From positions 91,665,844-91,729,843 of the forward strand of contig CM060694.1 of assembly GCA_030686995.1 (NCBI GenBank): DNA of 64,000 nucleotides. Reading direction: 5' to 3'. Under the pieces are notes generated by a model that was not told the origin of the DNA, made no database searches, and worked only from the letters and a program-made list of their open reading frames with translations. The DNA comes from Artemisia argyi (taxonomy: Eukaryota; Streptophyta; Magnoliopsida; Asterales; Asteraceae). Position 1 is the first letter of the stretch. The number at the start of each line of letters is the position of its first letter. The position numbers were made by a program, and so were the translations under genes. Positions 44,347 through 56,577 of this stretch are shown here, in pieces.

Positions 44347-45491
44347 GATAATGTGCATTTGTCGTTTGATCCGGAGAAATCTCCGAAATTTAATTGTTAA
44401 ACTTTTTATATGTATGAACTGCTTTATTTTACTTTTGTTATGGATACTAATGTTTTTTTTTTGGTTTATTATATATGAATTTTAACTTTCTTGCTTCATT
44501 AAAGCTTGATTAAGCTTGATTTTTCATCTATTCATTAAGCTTGATTTATGCCTAGCAAGATTAATTTATGCCTAACAGCATTAACTTATGCCTAGCAACA
44601 TTAATTTTGAATGTATTGCACATATTTTGAATTTTCGTTACACTTAAATATCACATTTTGCTATAAATAATAGTCACATAAATATCACAATGTGACTATT
44701 TTGAATGTATTGCACATATAATACTCTTATAATGTGGCAATAAACATAATTTAGATATACATTTGTGATATGGTGTGACTATTGTAAAGCCTATAGTCAT
44801 ATGATTATGCTACAATTAAATGTGACTATACACATTAGGTTGTGGCAAGCAAACACACACTAAACTTTAGACACACATATTTACTTACGTGACCATATGT
44901 ATCGAATTTTCGTTACACTTAATCATGTTTCTATGGTTTCGTGTGACCATATATGATATTTGGTCACACTCTTCAAGTGTGTGACATATATATTTGTCAC
45001 TATTAAATGCATATCGTGACTAACGCTTCAAACTTACTTTTTAGTTGTTACACATTTCAAACGCTATGTGGCTAAATATTCAGCAAAGAATAGCAGTCAC
45101 GTTTAAATAATGTGTGACATACTTGACTATATAATTTAGTCACATACACAATTACTTCATGTGACCATATATCTATTTTGGTCACACTCTTCAATTGTGT
45201 GACATATATTTGTCACATATGTATATCTGTAGTGTGACTAATGCTAAAAGCTGATTTGTATCGGTCACACGTCCAAAATTAAACGTGACTAAATGATCGA
45301 AAAATATTTACCAGCTACCCTCTAGTCACATAAATACACAAATGTGTGACATATATCTTCCGAAATGGTCACACAAGTCGGATCGAGTGTTGCTGTTTAT
45401 TTTATTTTCATACATTTAGTCACGTAAATATGTTACAGTGTGAGCGTTTGAAATCGACCATGTGTGACGAAAGGCCATTTTTGTACCAGTG
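44347..45491. repeat. CACTA right subterminal region
   Basis: 44500-44610 contains GCTTGATT and TTATGCCTAGCA-type repeats. From about 44640 to 45470 the DNA is packed with GTGTGAC and AGTCACA motifs on both strands, followed by the right TIR. This mirrors the left end and supports the element boundaries. It has no coding sequence. Confidence 0.85.
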
Positions 45492-45911
45492 CATATGCAA
45501 TGCCATTAAAGGATGATGAGTTCGGTTTGGTCAAACAATTAACAGAGTATAATGTACGACCACCGTCATATACTTTCGAAAATAAAGGATCAAAATCCGG
45601 ATAACGTGTCTAGCATTAGAACTATATATAACGCACAAATTAAGATCTGGGAGCCATAATAGGTGATAAAACTCCAATTCAAGTCCTTTACTCACATTTG
45701 ATGCATTCAGAGTATACATATTACGAGAGGGTAAATGAGCAAAATGAGCTTGAGGAACTATTTTTTTTTCACTCCACATCATATGCTCTATGGTGTACAT
45801 TCCCAGAAATCATGCTAATGGACTCCACATACAATACCACGCTGTTTAAATTGCCATTTTTGAAAATTATCGGAGTAACTTCAACAAATAAAACATTTCA
45901 ATGGCGTATAG
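45492..45911 (+). pseudogene. MULE transposase gene, middle part (resumes after the CACTA element)
   Basis: After the target repeat CAT the frame continues from 31795 without shift (MPLKDDEFGLVKQLTEYNVR). With breaks near 45600-45670 it goes on to LHAHLM-type text, then EYTYYERVNEQNELEELFFF, HSTSYALWCTFPEIMLMDST and FLKIIGVTSTNKTFQW. The LMDSTYNTT segment is the first catalytic Asp region of MULE (DDE) transposases. The gene is interrupted again at 45911 by the LTR element, and its sequence resumes at 55665. Confidence 0.8.
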
Positions 45912-48900
45912 TGTCACACCCTCAATTTACCTGACTTGCAGCGGAATGGAATACCTGGGGGTGTCTGTCATAGCACCACAGTTACAGTTACATTGAACGA
46001 CCTAAAGTGTCGTTTGGAAAATACTGCATTTGATCATTGAAATAATTCAGAGTTTACAAAATGAGGTCCCCAAAATGTGTTGCAAGTTTATAAAAACAAG
46101 TCATAATAGATCAAACGTTTACATAAGTGCATGAAATAATGATGAGACGCGTCGACTCCGCGACTCCATGAAGTCCAAATGCATGTCTCATGAGCTACCT
46201 TAATAACCTGAAATACATTGCTAAAACGTCAACACGAATGTTGGTGAATTCCATAGGTTTGTAAAATGTACTGATGTACGGCCACCACAAGTAAAAGTGC
46301 AAGATAAAAATCTCATGAAAATTGTACAATAGCCTTAAGCTCATGACACCGAAGCTATGACTGATGAAATTCTATGCCCCTCCCGAATGTTCTGCCGAAA
46401 CATTCAAATGTAAAAGACATGACATGCATCCGCTTACTGTTGGTATCCACTACCACGGATGGAGGCGTCACCCTTGATAGATCTATCCACTCACTCTCGC
46501 TTAGTACTTGAAATTAACGGTTCATGATGTTACAGGGGACTTATCACATGGCAAGGTAACTTAAGCTATGTACATGTTTGAATACTTGGGCTCGTACTAA
46601 AATGATTGGTGCAATGTATTCCCCCCCGTGGGATTTGAAAACAATCAAAAATGTTGAATTGAAAACGGGGCTATGAAAACTCACCTCAACTGATGAAACT
46701 GTGATGAAATGAAATGAACACCAATGAACAATTAGCTGCCGCAACCCAATATGATGGTACCATGAACATGTAATGAGCTGAAAAACAAGGCGCGCACACT
46801 AGCCGCAACCTAATATGAATGATGTACGATCTACTTTAGATCATGAAATGATGTTATGAATGTCCATGCACATGTTTACTATACCACTCTACTCTTTGAA
46901 AAATACTTGTTGTTATCAAAAGTATATATTCCAAGAATTTGGAAAATATTGCTATTAGAAAATATAAATAGCTAGTTATAATATATATATACTTATATAT
47001 ATATAACGTAAGTTTCCATGTTAGCGTTGAAATACTCGGGTTGTAATCCTTGAAATGATGAAAATATACTCGTAGTAACTAATACTACATTAGTTATAAA
47101 GCTCGGTACGTGATATTACTTCTAGCTCAAAAATGTACTTCGTAGTTTTTGCGCCAAATTTAATAAAAGCTGTCAATTATAAAATGGTTTTAGCCGATAT
47201 TCAAACGAGTATATCTTTGTCGTTACTTGTCCGTTTTACTTGTTCTTTATGTCCACGGTTACGTCTTAGTATGTAGTAATATATTTTGGAAAGCTCGGCT
47301 CCTCCGGGTTACGTCTAAAGTCTCTTTTTGTACAATGAAAAACGTCCAACAGCAACTAAATTTCCAGAAAATACTTTTCGTCAACAATCTTGCAAAAATC
47401 ATAACTTCTTCGTTATAAGCTCTTTTTAATCCGTTCTTTCGCCTACGGATTCATTTTTGAAAGTATTTTCTAAAAATTTTGCCAAAGTTTCCTTGGTGTT
47501 TACTGATTTTCCAGATTTTTACAAAACGGGACAGCATGTCTAAAATAGGTTCCAAATCAAGTTTCCAAGGTTAAAAACCAATTTCTACCATCACCAAACC
47601 TCTTGTAATCACCACATGGCTAATCTAATCTTACCATACACCTTCTTAGGGTGCCATGGACTCCTAACCAAGTTATTAGAGCAAGGGGATTCATAACTAA
47701 AAAGTTAGGGTTTGTATGTTTCTTTTTAGCCAAAATAAAGTGTGGTATAGCTACTTGTACATGGTTTTTAGCATGATACTTATGTAATACATGTAAAAAT
47801 AGGATGATCCATGAAAAAATAAAGATGAAAACTTACTTGACAAAATGAGATGATTATAGGATGATTATGCTTGATGTTCTTGTGTTTTTGTTGCTTGATT
47901 CTTGATTAGGCATGTAAAATGAACAAGTTTTGTGTTTTACTTTATGGAAAAAGATCACTTGATCTTGGTGATGATTTTGGGTCGTGGGTTGCTAGGGGAA
48001 ATGGAAGAGATGAGCAAGATTTTTATCTTACTAAAAAGTGTGATTATGATTTTGTGATTTTGGTAAAGTAATGTTATTAGGAGTTTATTAGTTAAATACT
48101 TAGGAAGTTAATGCCAAGGGTTAAAAGGGTGGTCTTGGGGCCGGTTTTCAAAGGGTAGGAGGGGGGGGGGGGGGTTAGGGTACTTGGTATTTAATTAGAA
48201 AACCTTGCTTGAATTTGTACTAGTTTGCGTTTTTAGTTACGATCGGGTACCGGTTTTATTAGAAATAAATGTTCACGAAGTTTACCGGGATGAAATAAAG
48301 TCATAATAATGTTAAAAATATGTTGGGCACATTTACTGAGTGATCGGGTGATTATTGTTTAGTTTTCACGAAAACCGTCGTTATATTCATACGCGTACGT
48401 TATAAATAAAATAAATTTCCAAAATACTGGGTAACTGAATGTTATAACTTTTATGATGTTAAAATGGATATAAAAATATGTCGGGACCATTGTGGGAATA
48501 TTTAGATATATTCGTCGTGTATAAACCGGGTGTTAACGTTTACTATAAATACTTATACGTAAAAACGTTAAATGTACTGAATATAGAAATTTGAAAATCC
48601 TAAGAGTGGTATAACATGGAAATGCTGTTATGATGATATGCAGACTATCTCCAGTCCGTATGCAGTGTTCTTAACACTAATGAAATGAATTCGCACCTAA
48701 CCCAATCCGGTTACTCGAATTTGAACACCCGTAAACTAAATTTACGATGAAATGTGTAATGCACGTGAATGATGAAATCTTTTCCCGCAATGAATAGTGT
48801 TCCGTGAATAGTAAAATTTCTGAATGCTTCTCTGAATGTCAAACTGACACAAAAAATGATGAATAGTAAACTGATGAATAGTGTTTTGATGAATAGTGTT

Positions 48901-48968
48901 TGATGAATAGTGTTTTTTCCAAAGTTCGGGAAATGACCTGAAATGATCTGAAATGGTGAGTTGTGACA
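45912..48968 (-). mobile_element. 3' LTR (3.06 kb) of chromovirus-type LTR retrotransposon
   Basis: In plus coordinates it begins TGTCACACCCTC and ends GTTGTGACA. It matches 52591-55659 with about six substitutions and a 12-bp indel (GTTAAAAATAT repeated once more in the other LTR). The polypurine tract (reverse complement of CTTCCCCTCT) lies at 48971-48980, making this the 3' LTR of a minus-strand element. A run of 14 G lies at 48161-48174. Its sequence is related to the LTRs at 8491 and 12330 (same GACGTAACC...TATTACTACATACTAAG text), so both elements are one family. Confidence 0.93.
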
Positions 48969-51900
48969 GTCTTCCCCTCTAAATGGAACTTCGTCCCGAA
49001 GTTCAGTTTATGTTGGTCTCTGAAAACATATTGGTGAATAGGTGATGATATTCGAGAATTCCAGGGAACTCTAACGATAGGAATTCGACTCTGATTCAAC
49101 TGTTTGACCACACGATCCATGGTTTCTGTTGGTTCTCTTACAAGGTCTGAGATTGTCATTTGGGTTGGATCCCTTCCAATGGAATCATGAGTGACTCATC
49201 TGAAAGTCATTTCTAGGGATCTGAAAATGTGAAATATGTTCGTGTAATCCTGTTGTTCTCTGACAATGTTCAAGTCTAACGGCCACTAGGCCTACCCTGT
49301 CTGAAATATAAATGGTCCAGTGTATATTGGTGTAACTTTCCAAGTTTTCTGAATGATAACATGCCTTTCCTAGGCAGAACTTTCTGCATAACTCTGCAGA
49401 ACTTGAAGTTTTAATGGTTTACAACTTACTGAACTTGTAACTGATTCTTGACTTGTAGAAAATTTCTGGTTATCTCCTGAATGCCCACTGAACTAGTGAG
49501 TTGAGCTTTTTCTGAATTTGGCCCATCAATCGATGGTCTGCGCTTCTTAATGTTTTAAATGTGATACTGGTAATATATACTGCTGAATTCTGCCAGAACT
49601 CAAGTTTGTATGCTAGTTGGTCGATTCTAAAATGAATCTTAAATAGTCCAATATGCTAAAGGTTCAACCTTTCTTGTTATCCAATTTGTATCGTGCCAAT
49701 CCAAGGCAATGCTTTTAACTTAGTTTGTTCTCCCACTTGAATCTGGATGGTTTGTTGTTCAGGATATCCAATCCAAATGATGTGTGTTATGTACCAATCC
49801 TAACTTCTGCCAGTTTCCCGTTGTTGGTGTGATAACTATTGTTGTAGATGAATTTGATTTATGTTGAGCGATTAGTCCAACCATTTCTAGGGTCAATCAC
49901 TCATGCTCTGAGCATACCTTCCTATGTTCGAATTGTTCTCTCGCTTTGACCATCGGTCTGAGGGTGATAGGTGATGTTCACATCTAAATGGGTTTCTGAA
50001 GGAAATCCTGAAATGATTACCTGAAGTCCAAGTTGAATCGGTTTCCTTAACAGGAAAAACTGAAATGGGTACAATAAACCTTTGTGACTAATTCCATAAC
50101 GTTCGGTCCTTCGAACTTGGCGTTATATGAAGGGATAGAATATAGGTAAGAATTTGATTCCTTGTGTTTTGTTCCAACTGATGATAAGACATATGTTCTT
50201 CTTTGTCTAGTGGGTTTGGTCTTCACTACTGAAGTTCGTGATCAATTTGTGATGTTCCTCCTAATTCCTTCATCACATATTCCAAATATTCTCTATTGTC
50301 AAGTCACAAATCCTAAATGCATAAGCGATGTTGTAGGGAAGTTGGTTCTGAAAATTTGTCTCGCGATTGTGAGTTTGAAATCTTTTTCTGAATAAACGAG
50401 TTTAGAAAAATGAAGCAAATGATTTACTGAGTAATATTTTTCCTGATGATTCAAAATCCAGTAGTTATGAAATAGGAACTGTTTTCAAACATGTTGTGAT
50501 TAAGACTGCTTACCAAAGTTTGATGTTTATATATATTTCTCATTGTACCATAGTGTTGCTAAAGATTGACCAAAAAGGATCGCACTTGTTCAAAATAGGA
50601 ATTTCAGAAATCATTTTTCCACAAGGTATGTGATTTATGTAAACGCATCAACTTTATTTAAAAGTGAAAACACTGAAAAGGATAAAATGGTAGAATAGGA
50701 AATGTTCGCTTAAATGCATAGATGTCTAACACTTAGTTCCTGAGGTTGGATAATGTCTATTGATGGTTATCTGGCATAACTACAAGCATAGGTATTTAGA
50801 CTAACTTAAGTCCTGAAATAGTTTATCGTTGTAATTGGCAAGACGAAGGTATCACTTGATGTTGTGTCGATGAATGTCTATTCTGTTTTCCCATGTAGAT
50901 GAGGAGATATGTTCTGATTTGATCCCTTGCTTGGTATGAAGGTGAAGTTATCTGAAATTTCTAGACATAATGCCTTAGAGGAATCTACATCGATATTCTT
51001 GATTCAAACAATTGTCCTTTGTGAAAACTTACTGCAGGAAAGTTCATGTATGGATGAGGCCATGTTTAAATGAAATGCTCTACAGTCTCAATTAGAAGCT
51101 TGGTTTATTTCTATTGTGTTGTCCTGCGGACATTTATTGATTTCAATCCTGTAGCTCAGTATAGCTAGTACCCTTGAATAATGACATTGGACAACTAAGT
51201 CAGAGATGGTGATTAGGATGGTCTCGCAGTATCTGAGGATTGTTGTTGAGTTATGAATTCTCTCACTATATGCTTCTAGTCCTGGTTAGTATTTCTGTAA
51301 TCCTTTCATTGCTTCTATTGTATAGAGGAATCCTGCATGTAATTGATATGGAAAGTCTCTTCTAAGGAAGTCAATGGGAAAATCCAACTTAATGGCTAAG
51401 TGAGTGACAGGTAGGGTAAGTATCCAGGGATAGTTCGGCAAAATGGATGTTTATGAAAGAGTTCCTTTGTTTACAAAACTTTTGGATGAAGATTGTTATT
51501 AACAATCCTTTGAAAAGGTAATTATTTCCTTCATGGCATAATCCTTCCTGAATTTTACATAGGTGATCAGGCTATGTATAATTGAGGACTAATGATGCGA
51601 TGTTGGATTTTGTCAAAATATCATAACTTTTATCAAAAGTTTTAGATGGTGTTCAACGCATTGTTATAAAAATGGTGTCCTGATGTTTTCTTTCAAGTAA
51701 CATGAAAATTGCTTCGCGTAATAATAGTAAATACTTGGTGTAATGACAGAAAATCAATTTATAGGATGGTAATAAAATAGCTTACTTCAGAAATTTTTCT
51801 GTAAAACAGTTTCCCCATATGATAGTAAAATAGCTTGAATGGTGTATTGGATACGTGGGTGAATCTCGTCGAATGGTAATAGTCTACTAATTCGTCAAAA

Positions 51901-52590
51901 ACGAAATCAACCTAATTCCTGATGAGACAAAGCTAAAATGTTGCGAAACGATTGAAGTCTGAGCAATTGGGAATGGAAAAGGAAATGACAATGATGGTAC
52001 TAGTGAATGGAATACTACCCTCTTTCGCGCTACCTCGCGACATCCAAAAGGTAAAACTAAAGTACACACTGTGGGAAGGCCAATAGTGTAATAAGTAACT
52101 GATGGTGGTGATAGTACCTGAGTAGTAAGTGCCCTACTAGTGATGGAAAGAAAACACACTATCTTCCTTGCAATAAGCATCCTAATAAGTCCATTAAGAT
52201 TAATTCTGAATACACTACCAAAAGGCATTCTATGTACGGGCTGAATGATAGGAAAACCCTGTTCCTATGGCAAATCAATAGTACTAATGGTGGTGTAAAT
52301 GCAACTGGTGGTATAATGGTAGTGGAAGATGACAAGGCATCTTCAATGTTGGAATCCGATAAAAGGATGTCAGGGTGAGTATCTGAAGGCATGTCACTTG
52401 TGAACCAGGTCAATAAAATGATATACATATACGGATATGAGTATAAATAACTCGCACAGGGTATGTATGAAACAACATGTATCATGATTACGCACTTATG
52501 ATGAAATGATGAGATGCTATGATGATGCGGTTATAGTCTAGGGTCCAAGATACATCCTAGTTCGCTATAACCTTAGCTCTGATGCCAATC
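48969..52590 (-). mobile_element. Internal region of LTR element: integrase and chromodomain remnants only
   Basis: On the minus strand, degenerate integrase text ITYHPQTDGQSERT lies at about 49984-49934, followed by MLRA/VID text and a GDRV-like segment (EQTKLKALPWIGTIQIG at about 49760-49700). Further on is a chromodomain-like end, DRVVKQLNQSRIPIVRVPWN (about 49110-49050). These are in the order expected for a Tekay/Del chromovirus. No gag, protease, RT or RNase H is recognisable in the remaining 2.5 kb, which has scattered stops. The primer binding site (reverse complement of GCTCTGATGCCA, 52576-52587) differs from the iMet complement by one base. The element is a dead or trans-dependent derivative. 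Confidence 0.8.
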
Positions 52591-55500
52591 TGTCACACCC
52601 CCAATTTACCTGACTTGCAGCGGAATGGAATACCTGGGGGTGTCTGTCATAGCACCACAGTTACAGTTACATTGAACGACCTAAAGTGTCGTTTGGAAAA
52701 TACTGCATTTGATCATTGAAATAATTCAGAGTTTACAAAATGAGGTCCCCAAAATGTGTTGCAAGTTTATAAAAACAAGTCATAATAGATCAAACGTTTA
52801 CATAAGTGCATGAAATAATGATGAGACGCGTCGACTCCGCGACTCCATGAAGTCCAAATGCATGTCTCATGAGCTACCTTAATAACCTGAAATACATTGC
52901 TAAAACGTCAACACGAATGTTGGTGAATTCCATAGGTTTGTAAAATGTACTGATGTACGGCCACCACAAGTAAAAGTGCAAGATAAAAATCTCATGAAAA
53001 TTGTACAATAGCCTTAAGCTCATGACACCGAAGCTATGACTGATGAAATTCTATGCCCCTCCCGAATGTTCTGCCGAAACATTCAAATGTAAAAGACATG
53101 ACATGCATCCGCTTACTGTTGGTATCCACTACCACGGATGGAGGCGTCACCCTTGATAGATCTATCCACTCACTCTCGCTTAGTACTTGAAATTAACGGT
53201 TCATGATGTTACAGGGGACTTATCACATGGCAAGGTAACTTAAGCTATGTACATGTTTGAATACTTGGGCTCGTACTAAAATGATTGGTGCAATGTATTC
53301 CCCCCCGTGGGATTTGAAAACAATCAAAAATGTTGAATTGAAAACGGGGCTATGAAAACTCACCTCAACTGATGAAACTGTGATGAAATGAAATGAACAC
53401 CAATGAACAATTAGCTGCCGCAACCCAATATGATGGTACCATGAACATGTAATGAGCTGAAAAACAAGGCGCGCACACTAGCCGCAACCTAATATGAATG
53501 ATGTACGATCTACTTTAGATCATGAAATGATGTTATGAATGTCCATGCACATGTTTACTATACCACTCTACTCTTTGAAAAACACTTGTTGTTATCAAAA
53601 GTATATATTCCAAGAATTTGGAAAATATTGCTATTAGAAAATATAAATAGCTAGTTATAATATATATATACTTATATATATATAACGTAAGTTTCCATGT
53701 TAGCGTTGAAATACTCGGGTTGTAATCCTTGAAATGATGAAAATATACTCGTAGTAACTAATACTACATTAGTTATAAAGCTCGGTACGTGATATTACTT
53801 CTAGCTCAAAAATGTACTTCGTAGTTTTTGCGCCAAATTTAATAAAAGCTGTCAATTATAAAATGGTTTTAGCCGATATTCAAACGAGTATATCTTTGTC
53901 GTTACTTGTCCGTTTTACTTGTTCTTTATGTCCACGGTTACGTCTTAGTATGTAGTAATATATTTTGGAAAGCTCGGCTCCTCCGGGTTACGTCTAAAGT
54001 CTCTTTTTGTACAATGAAAAACGTCCAACAGCAACTAAATTTCCAGAAAATACTTTTCGTCAACAATCTTGCAAAAATCATAACTTCTTCGTTATAAGCT
54101 CTTTTTAATCCGTTCTTTCGCCTACGGATTCGTTTTTGAAAGTATTTTCTAAAAATTTTGCCAAAGTTTCCTTGGTGTTTACTGATTTTCCAGATTTTTA
54201 CAAAACGGGACAGCATGTCTAAAATAGGTTCCAAATCAAGTTTCCAAGGTTAAAAACCAATTTCTACCATCACCAAACCTCTTGTAATCACCACATGGCT
54301 AATCTAATCTTACCATACACCTTCTTAGGGTGCCATGGACTCCTAACCAAGTTATTAGAGCAAGGGGATTCATAACTAAAAAGTTAGGGTTTGTATGTTT
54401 CTTTTTAGCCAAAATAAAGTGTGGTATAGCTACTTGTACATGGTTTTTAGCATGATACTTATGTAATACATGTAAAAATAGGATGATCCATGAAAAAATA
54501 AAGATGAAAACTTACTTGACAAAATGAGATGATTATAGGATGATTATGCTTGATGTTCTTGTGTTTTTGTTGCTTGATTCTTGATTAGGCATGTAAAATG
54601 AACAAGTTTTGTGTTTTACTTTATGGAAAAAGATCACTTGATCTTGGTGATGATTTTGGGTCGTGGGTTGCTAGGGGAAATGGAAGAGATGAGCAAGATT
54701 TTTATCTTACTAAAAAGTGTGATTATGATTTTGTGATTTTGGTAAAGTAATGTTATTAGGAGTTTATTAGTTAAATACTTAGGAAGTTAATGCCAAGGGT
54801 TAAAAGGGTGGTCTTGGGGCCGGTTTTCAAAGGGTAGGAGGGGGGGGGGGGGGGTTAGGGTACTTGGTATTTAATTAGAAAACCTTGCTTGAATTTGCAC
54901 TAGTTTGCGTTTTTAGTTACGATCGGGTACCGGTTTTATTAGAAATAAATGTTCACGAAGTTTACCGGGATGAAATAAAGTCATAATAATGTTAAAAATA
55001 TGTTAAAAATATGTTGGGCACATTTACTGAGTGATCGGGTGATTATTGTTTAGTTTTCACGAAAACCGTCGTTATATTCATACGCGTACGTTATAAATAA
55101 AATAAATTTCCAAAATACTGGGTAACTGAATGTTATAACTTTTATGATGTTAAAATGGATATAAAAATATGTCGGGACCATTGTGGGAATATTTAGATAT
55201 ATTCGTCGTGTATAAACCGGGTGTTAACGTTTACTATAAATACTTATACGTAAAAACGTTAAATGTACTGAATATAGAAATTTGAAAATCCTAAGAGTGG
55301 TATAACATGGAAATGCTGTTATGATGATATGCAGACTATCTCCAGTCCGTATGCAGTGTTCTTAACACTAATGAAATGAATTCGCACCTAACTCAATCCG
55401 GTTACTCGAATTTGAACACCCGTAAACTAAATTTACGATGAAATGTGTAATGCACGTGAATGATGAAATCTTTTCCCGCAATGAATAGTGTTCCGTGAAT

Positions 55501-55659
55501 AGTAAAATTTCTGAATGCTTCTCTGAATGTCAAACTGACACCAAAAATGATGAATAGTAAACTGATGAATAGTGTTTTGATGAATAGTGTTTGATGAATA
55601 GTGTTTTTTCCAAAGTTCGGGAAATGACCTGAAATGATCTGAAATGGTGAGTTGTGACA
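52591..55659 (-). mobile_element. 5' LTR (3.07 kb) of chromovirus-type LTR retrotransposon
   Basis: This is the partner of 45912-48968, with the same termini TGTCACAC and TTGTGACA, adjacent to the PBS. The sequence immediately right is TATAG (55660-55664), identical to 45907-45911 at the other end: a perfect 5-bp target duplication. LTR divergence is about 0.2 percent by eye, so the insertion is recent. Confidence 0.93.
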
Positions 55660-56577
55660 TATAGCTTTTTAAACAATGAAAAAGGGCCTAATTTTCATTG
55701 GGTATTGCAACGTGTGAAGGAGGTGATAGACGAAAGATATTACCCGCGTGTTATCGTCACTAATAGAGATTTAGTGTTGATTGGGGCATGCAGAGCAGAA
55801 TTCCCGAATGCTAACAAATTACTCTGTCGATGGCATATTTCACAAAATCTGCTTCAGTATTGCAGAAATAGATGCGATTCATTAGAGGAGTATGAGTCCA
55901 TTAAATGGACATGAGATTGGATGGTTAAAGCTCCGACACGCCGCATGTTCGAGCAATATTATGAACACCTACAACAGCTACTGGTCAACCATGCGGGTAC
56001 TTAAATATTAATTCATTGTTTTTATTATATAATAAATAAGCACCCGAATGACCTTTTATTATTTCATTGTTTTTTCCAGATATTGCTCAGTATCTGAATC
56101 TGGCTGCGAGATTACTCGCACATGTTTATCTCGTTTATTACCGATCAATATCGCAGCTACGGCCAGACAACAACGTGCAGAGTTGAGAGTCAACACGCGT
56201 TTTGAAATTATATTTGGGCGGCACACAGTCTAACTTAGACACGTTGTTGAGTTCGATCGATAAGATTCTCATTTCACAAGAAACTGCGATAAAAGAGAGT
56301 TTTAATAGAAGCATAAACGAGAAAATAAATAAATGTGATATACCACAATTTGCAGAATTGTGGTATAAAGTTTCCAAATATGCTTTCAAACTCATGTTCA
56401 AAGAACTCCACCTGTCGATCGCCGTAGAAGGTGTTGCCATCAGTTGCGGTCAGTTTATGGACTACCATGCTTGCACGAAATGGTTTTCTATCGAATTCGT
56501 GGTAAGTATATTAAATTTATGACTATCAGGTTATTTTCCACATTAATATCAGTGATTTATATAAGTCACTTTTAAAG
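55660..56577 (+). pseudogene. MULE transposase gene, catalytic core and C-terminal part (copy 1)
   Basis: The frame continues from 45911: FLNNEKGPNFHWVLQRVKEV, PRVIVTNRDLVLIGACRAEF and NKLLCRWHISQNLLQYC, then a TGA at about 55912. After an intron (55997-56079, GT-AG) come AQYLNLAARLLAHVYLVYY, a frameshift and stop, then SSIDKILISQETAIKESFNR and LHLSIAVEGVAISCGQFMDY. This is the MULE transposase domain order with the SWIM-like tail degenerate. The usual TDR Asp is Asn here (VTNRD), which should disable catalysis. Confidence 0.8.

Larger units (their letters stand above)
31796..45491. mobile_element. CACTA (CMC) DNA transposon, 13.7 kb, inserted in the MULE gene
   Basis: The termini are CACTGGTACAAAAA at 31796 and its exact reverse complement TTTTTGTACCAGTG ending at 45491 (14-bp TIR), with the 3-bp target duplication CAT on both sides (31793-31795 and 45492-45494). 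Both ends are packed with GTGTGAC/GTCACAC motifs (31830-33000 and 44640-45470), the subterminal repeats that CACTA transposase-associated proteins bind. No TNPD/TNP2-type transposase is recognisable inside. The cargo is a captured phospholipase fragment, tandem repeats, a foldback element, an RNA-hairpin cluster and three small genes or exons, so the copy is probably non-autonomous. Confidence 0.9.

Noticed and set aside
48161..48174. G14 run (G15 in the partner LTR) as a G-quadruplex element
   Set aside because: A single homopolymer in a transposon LTR; length variation fits slippage, and nothing else supports a role.
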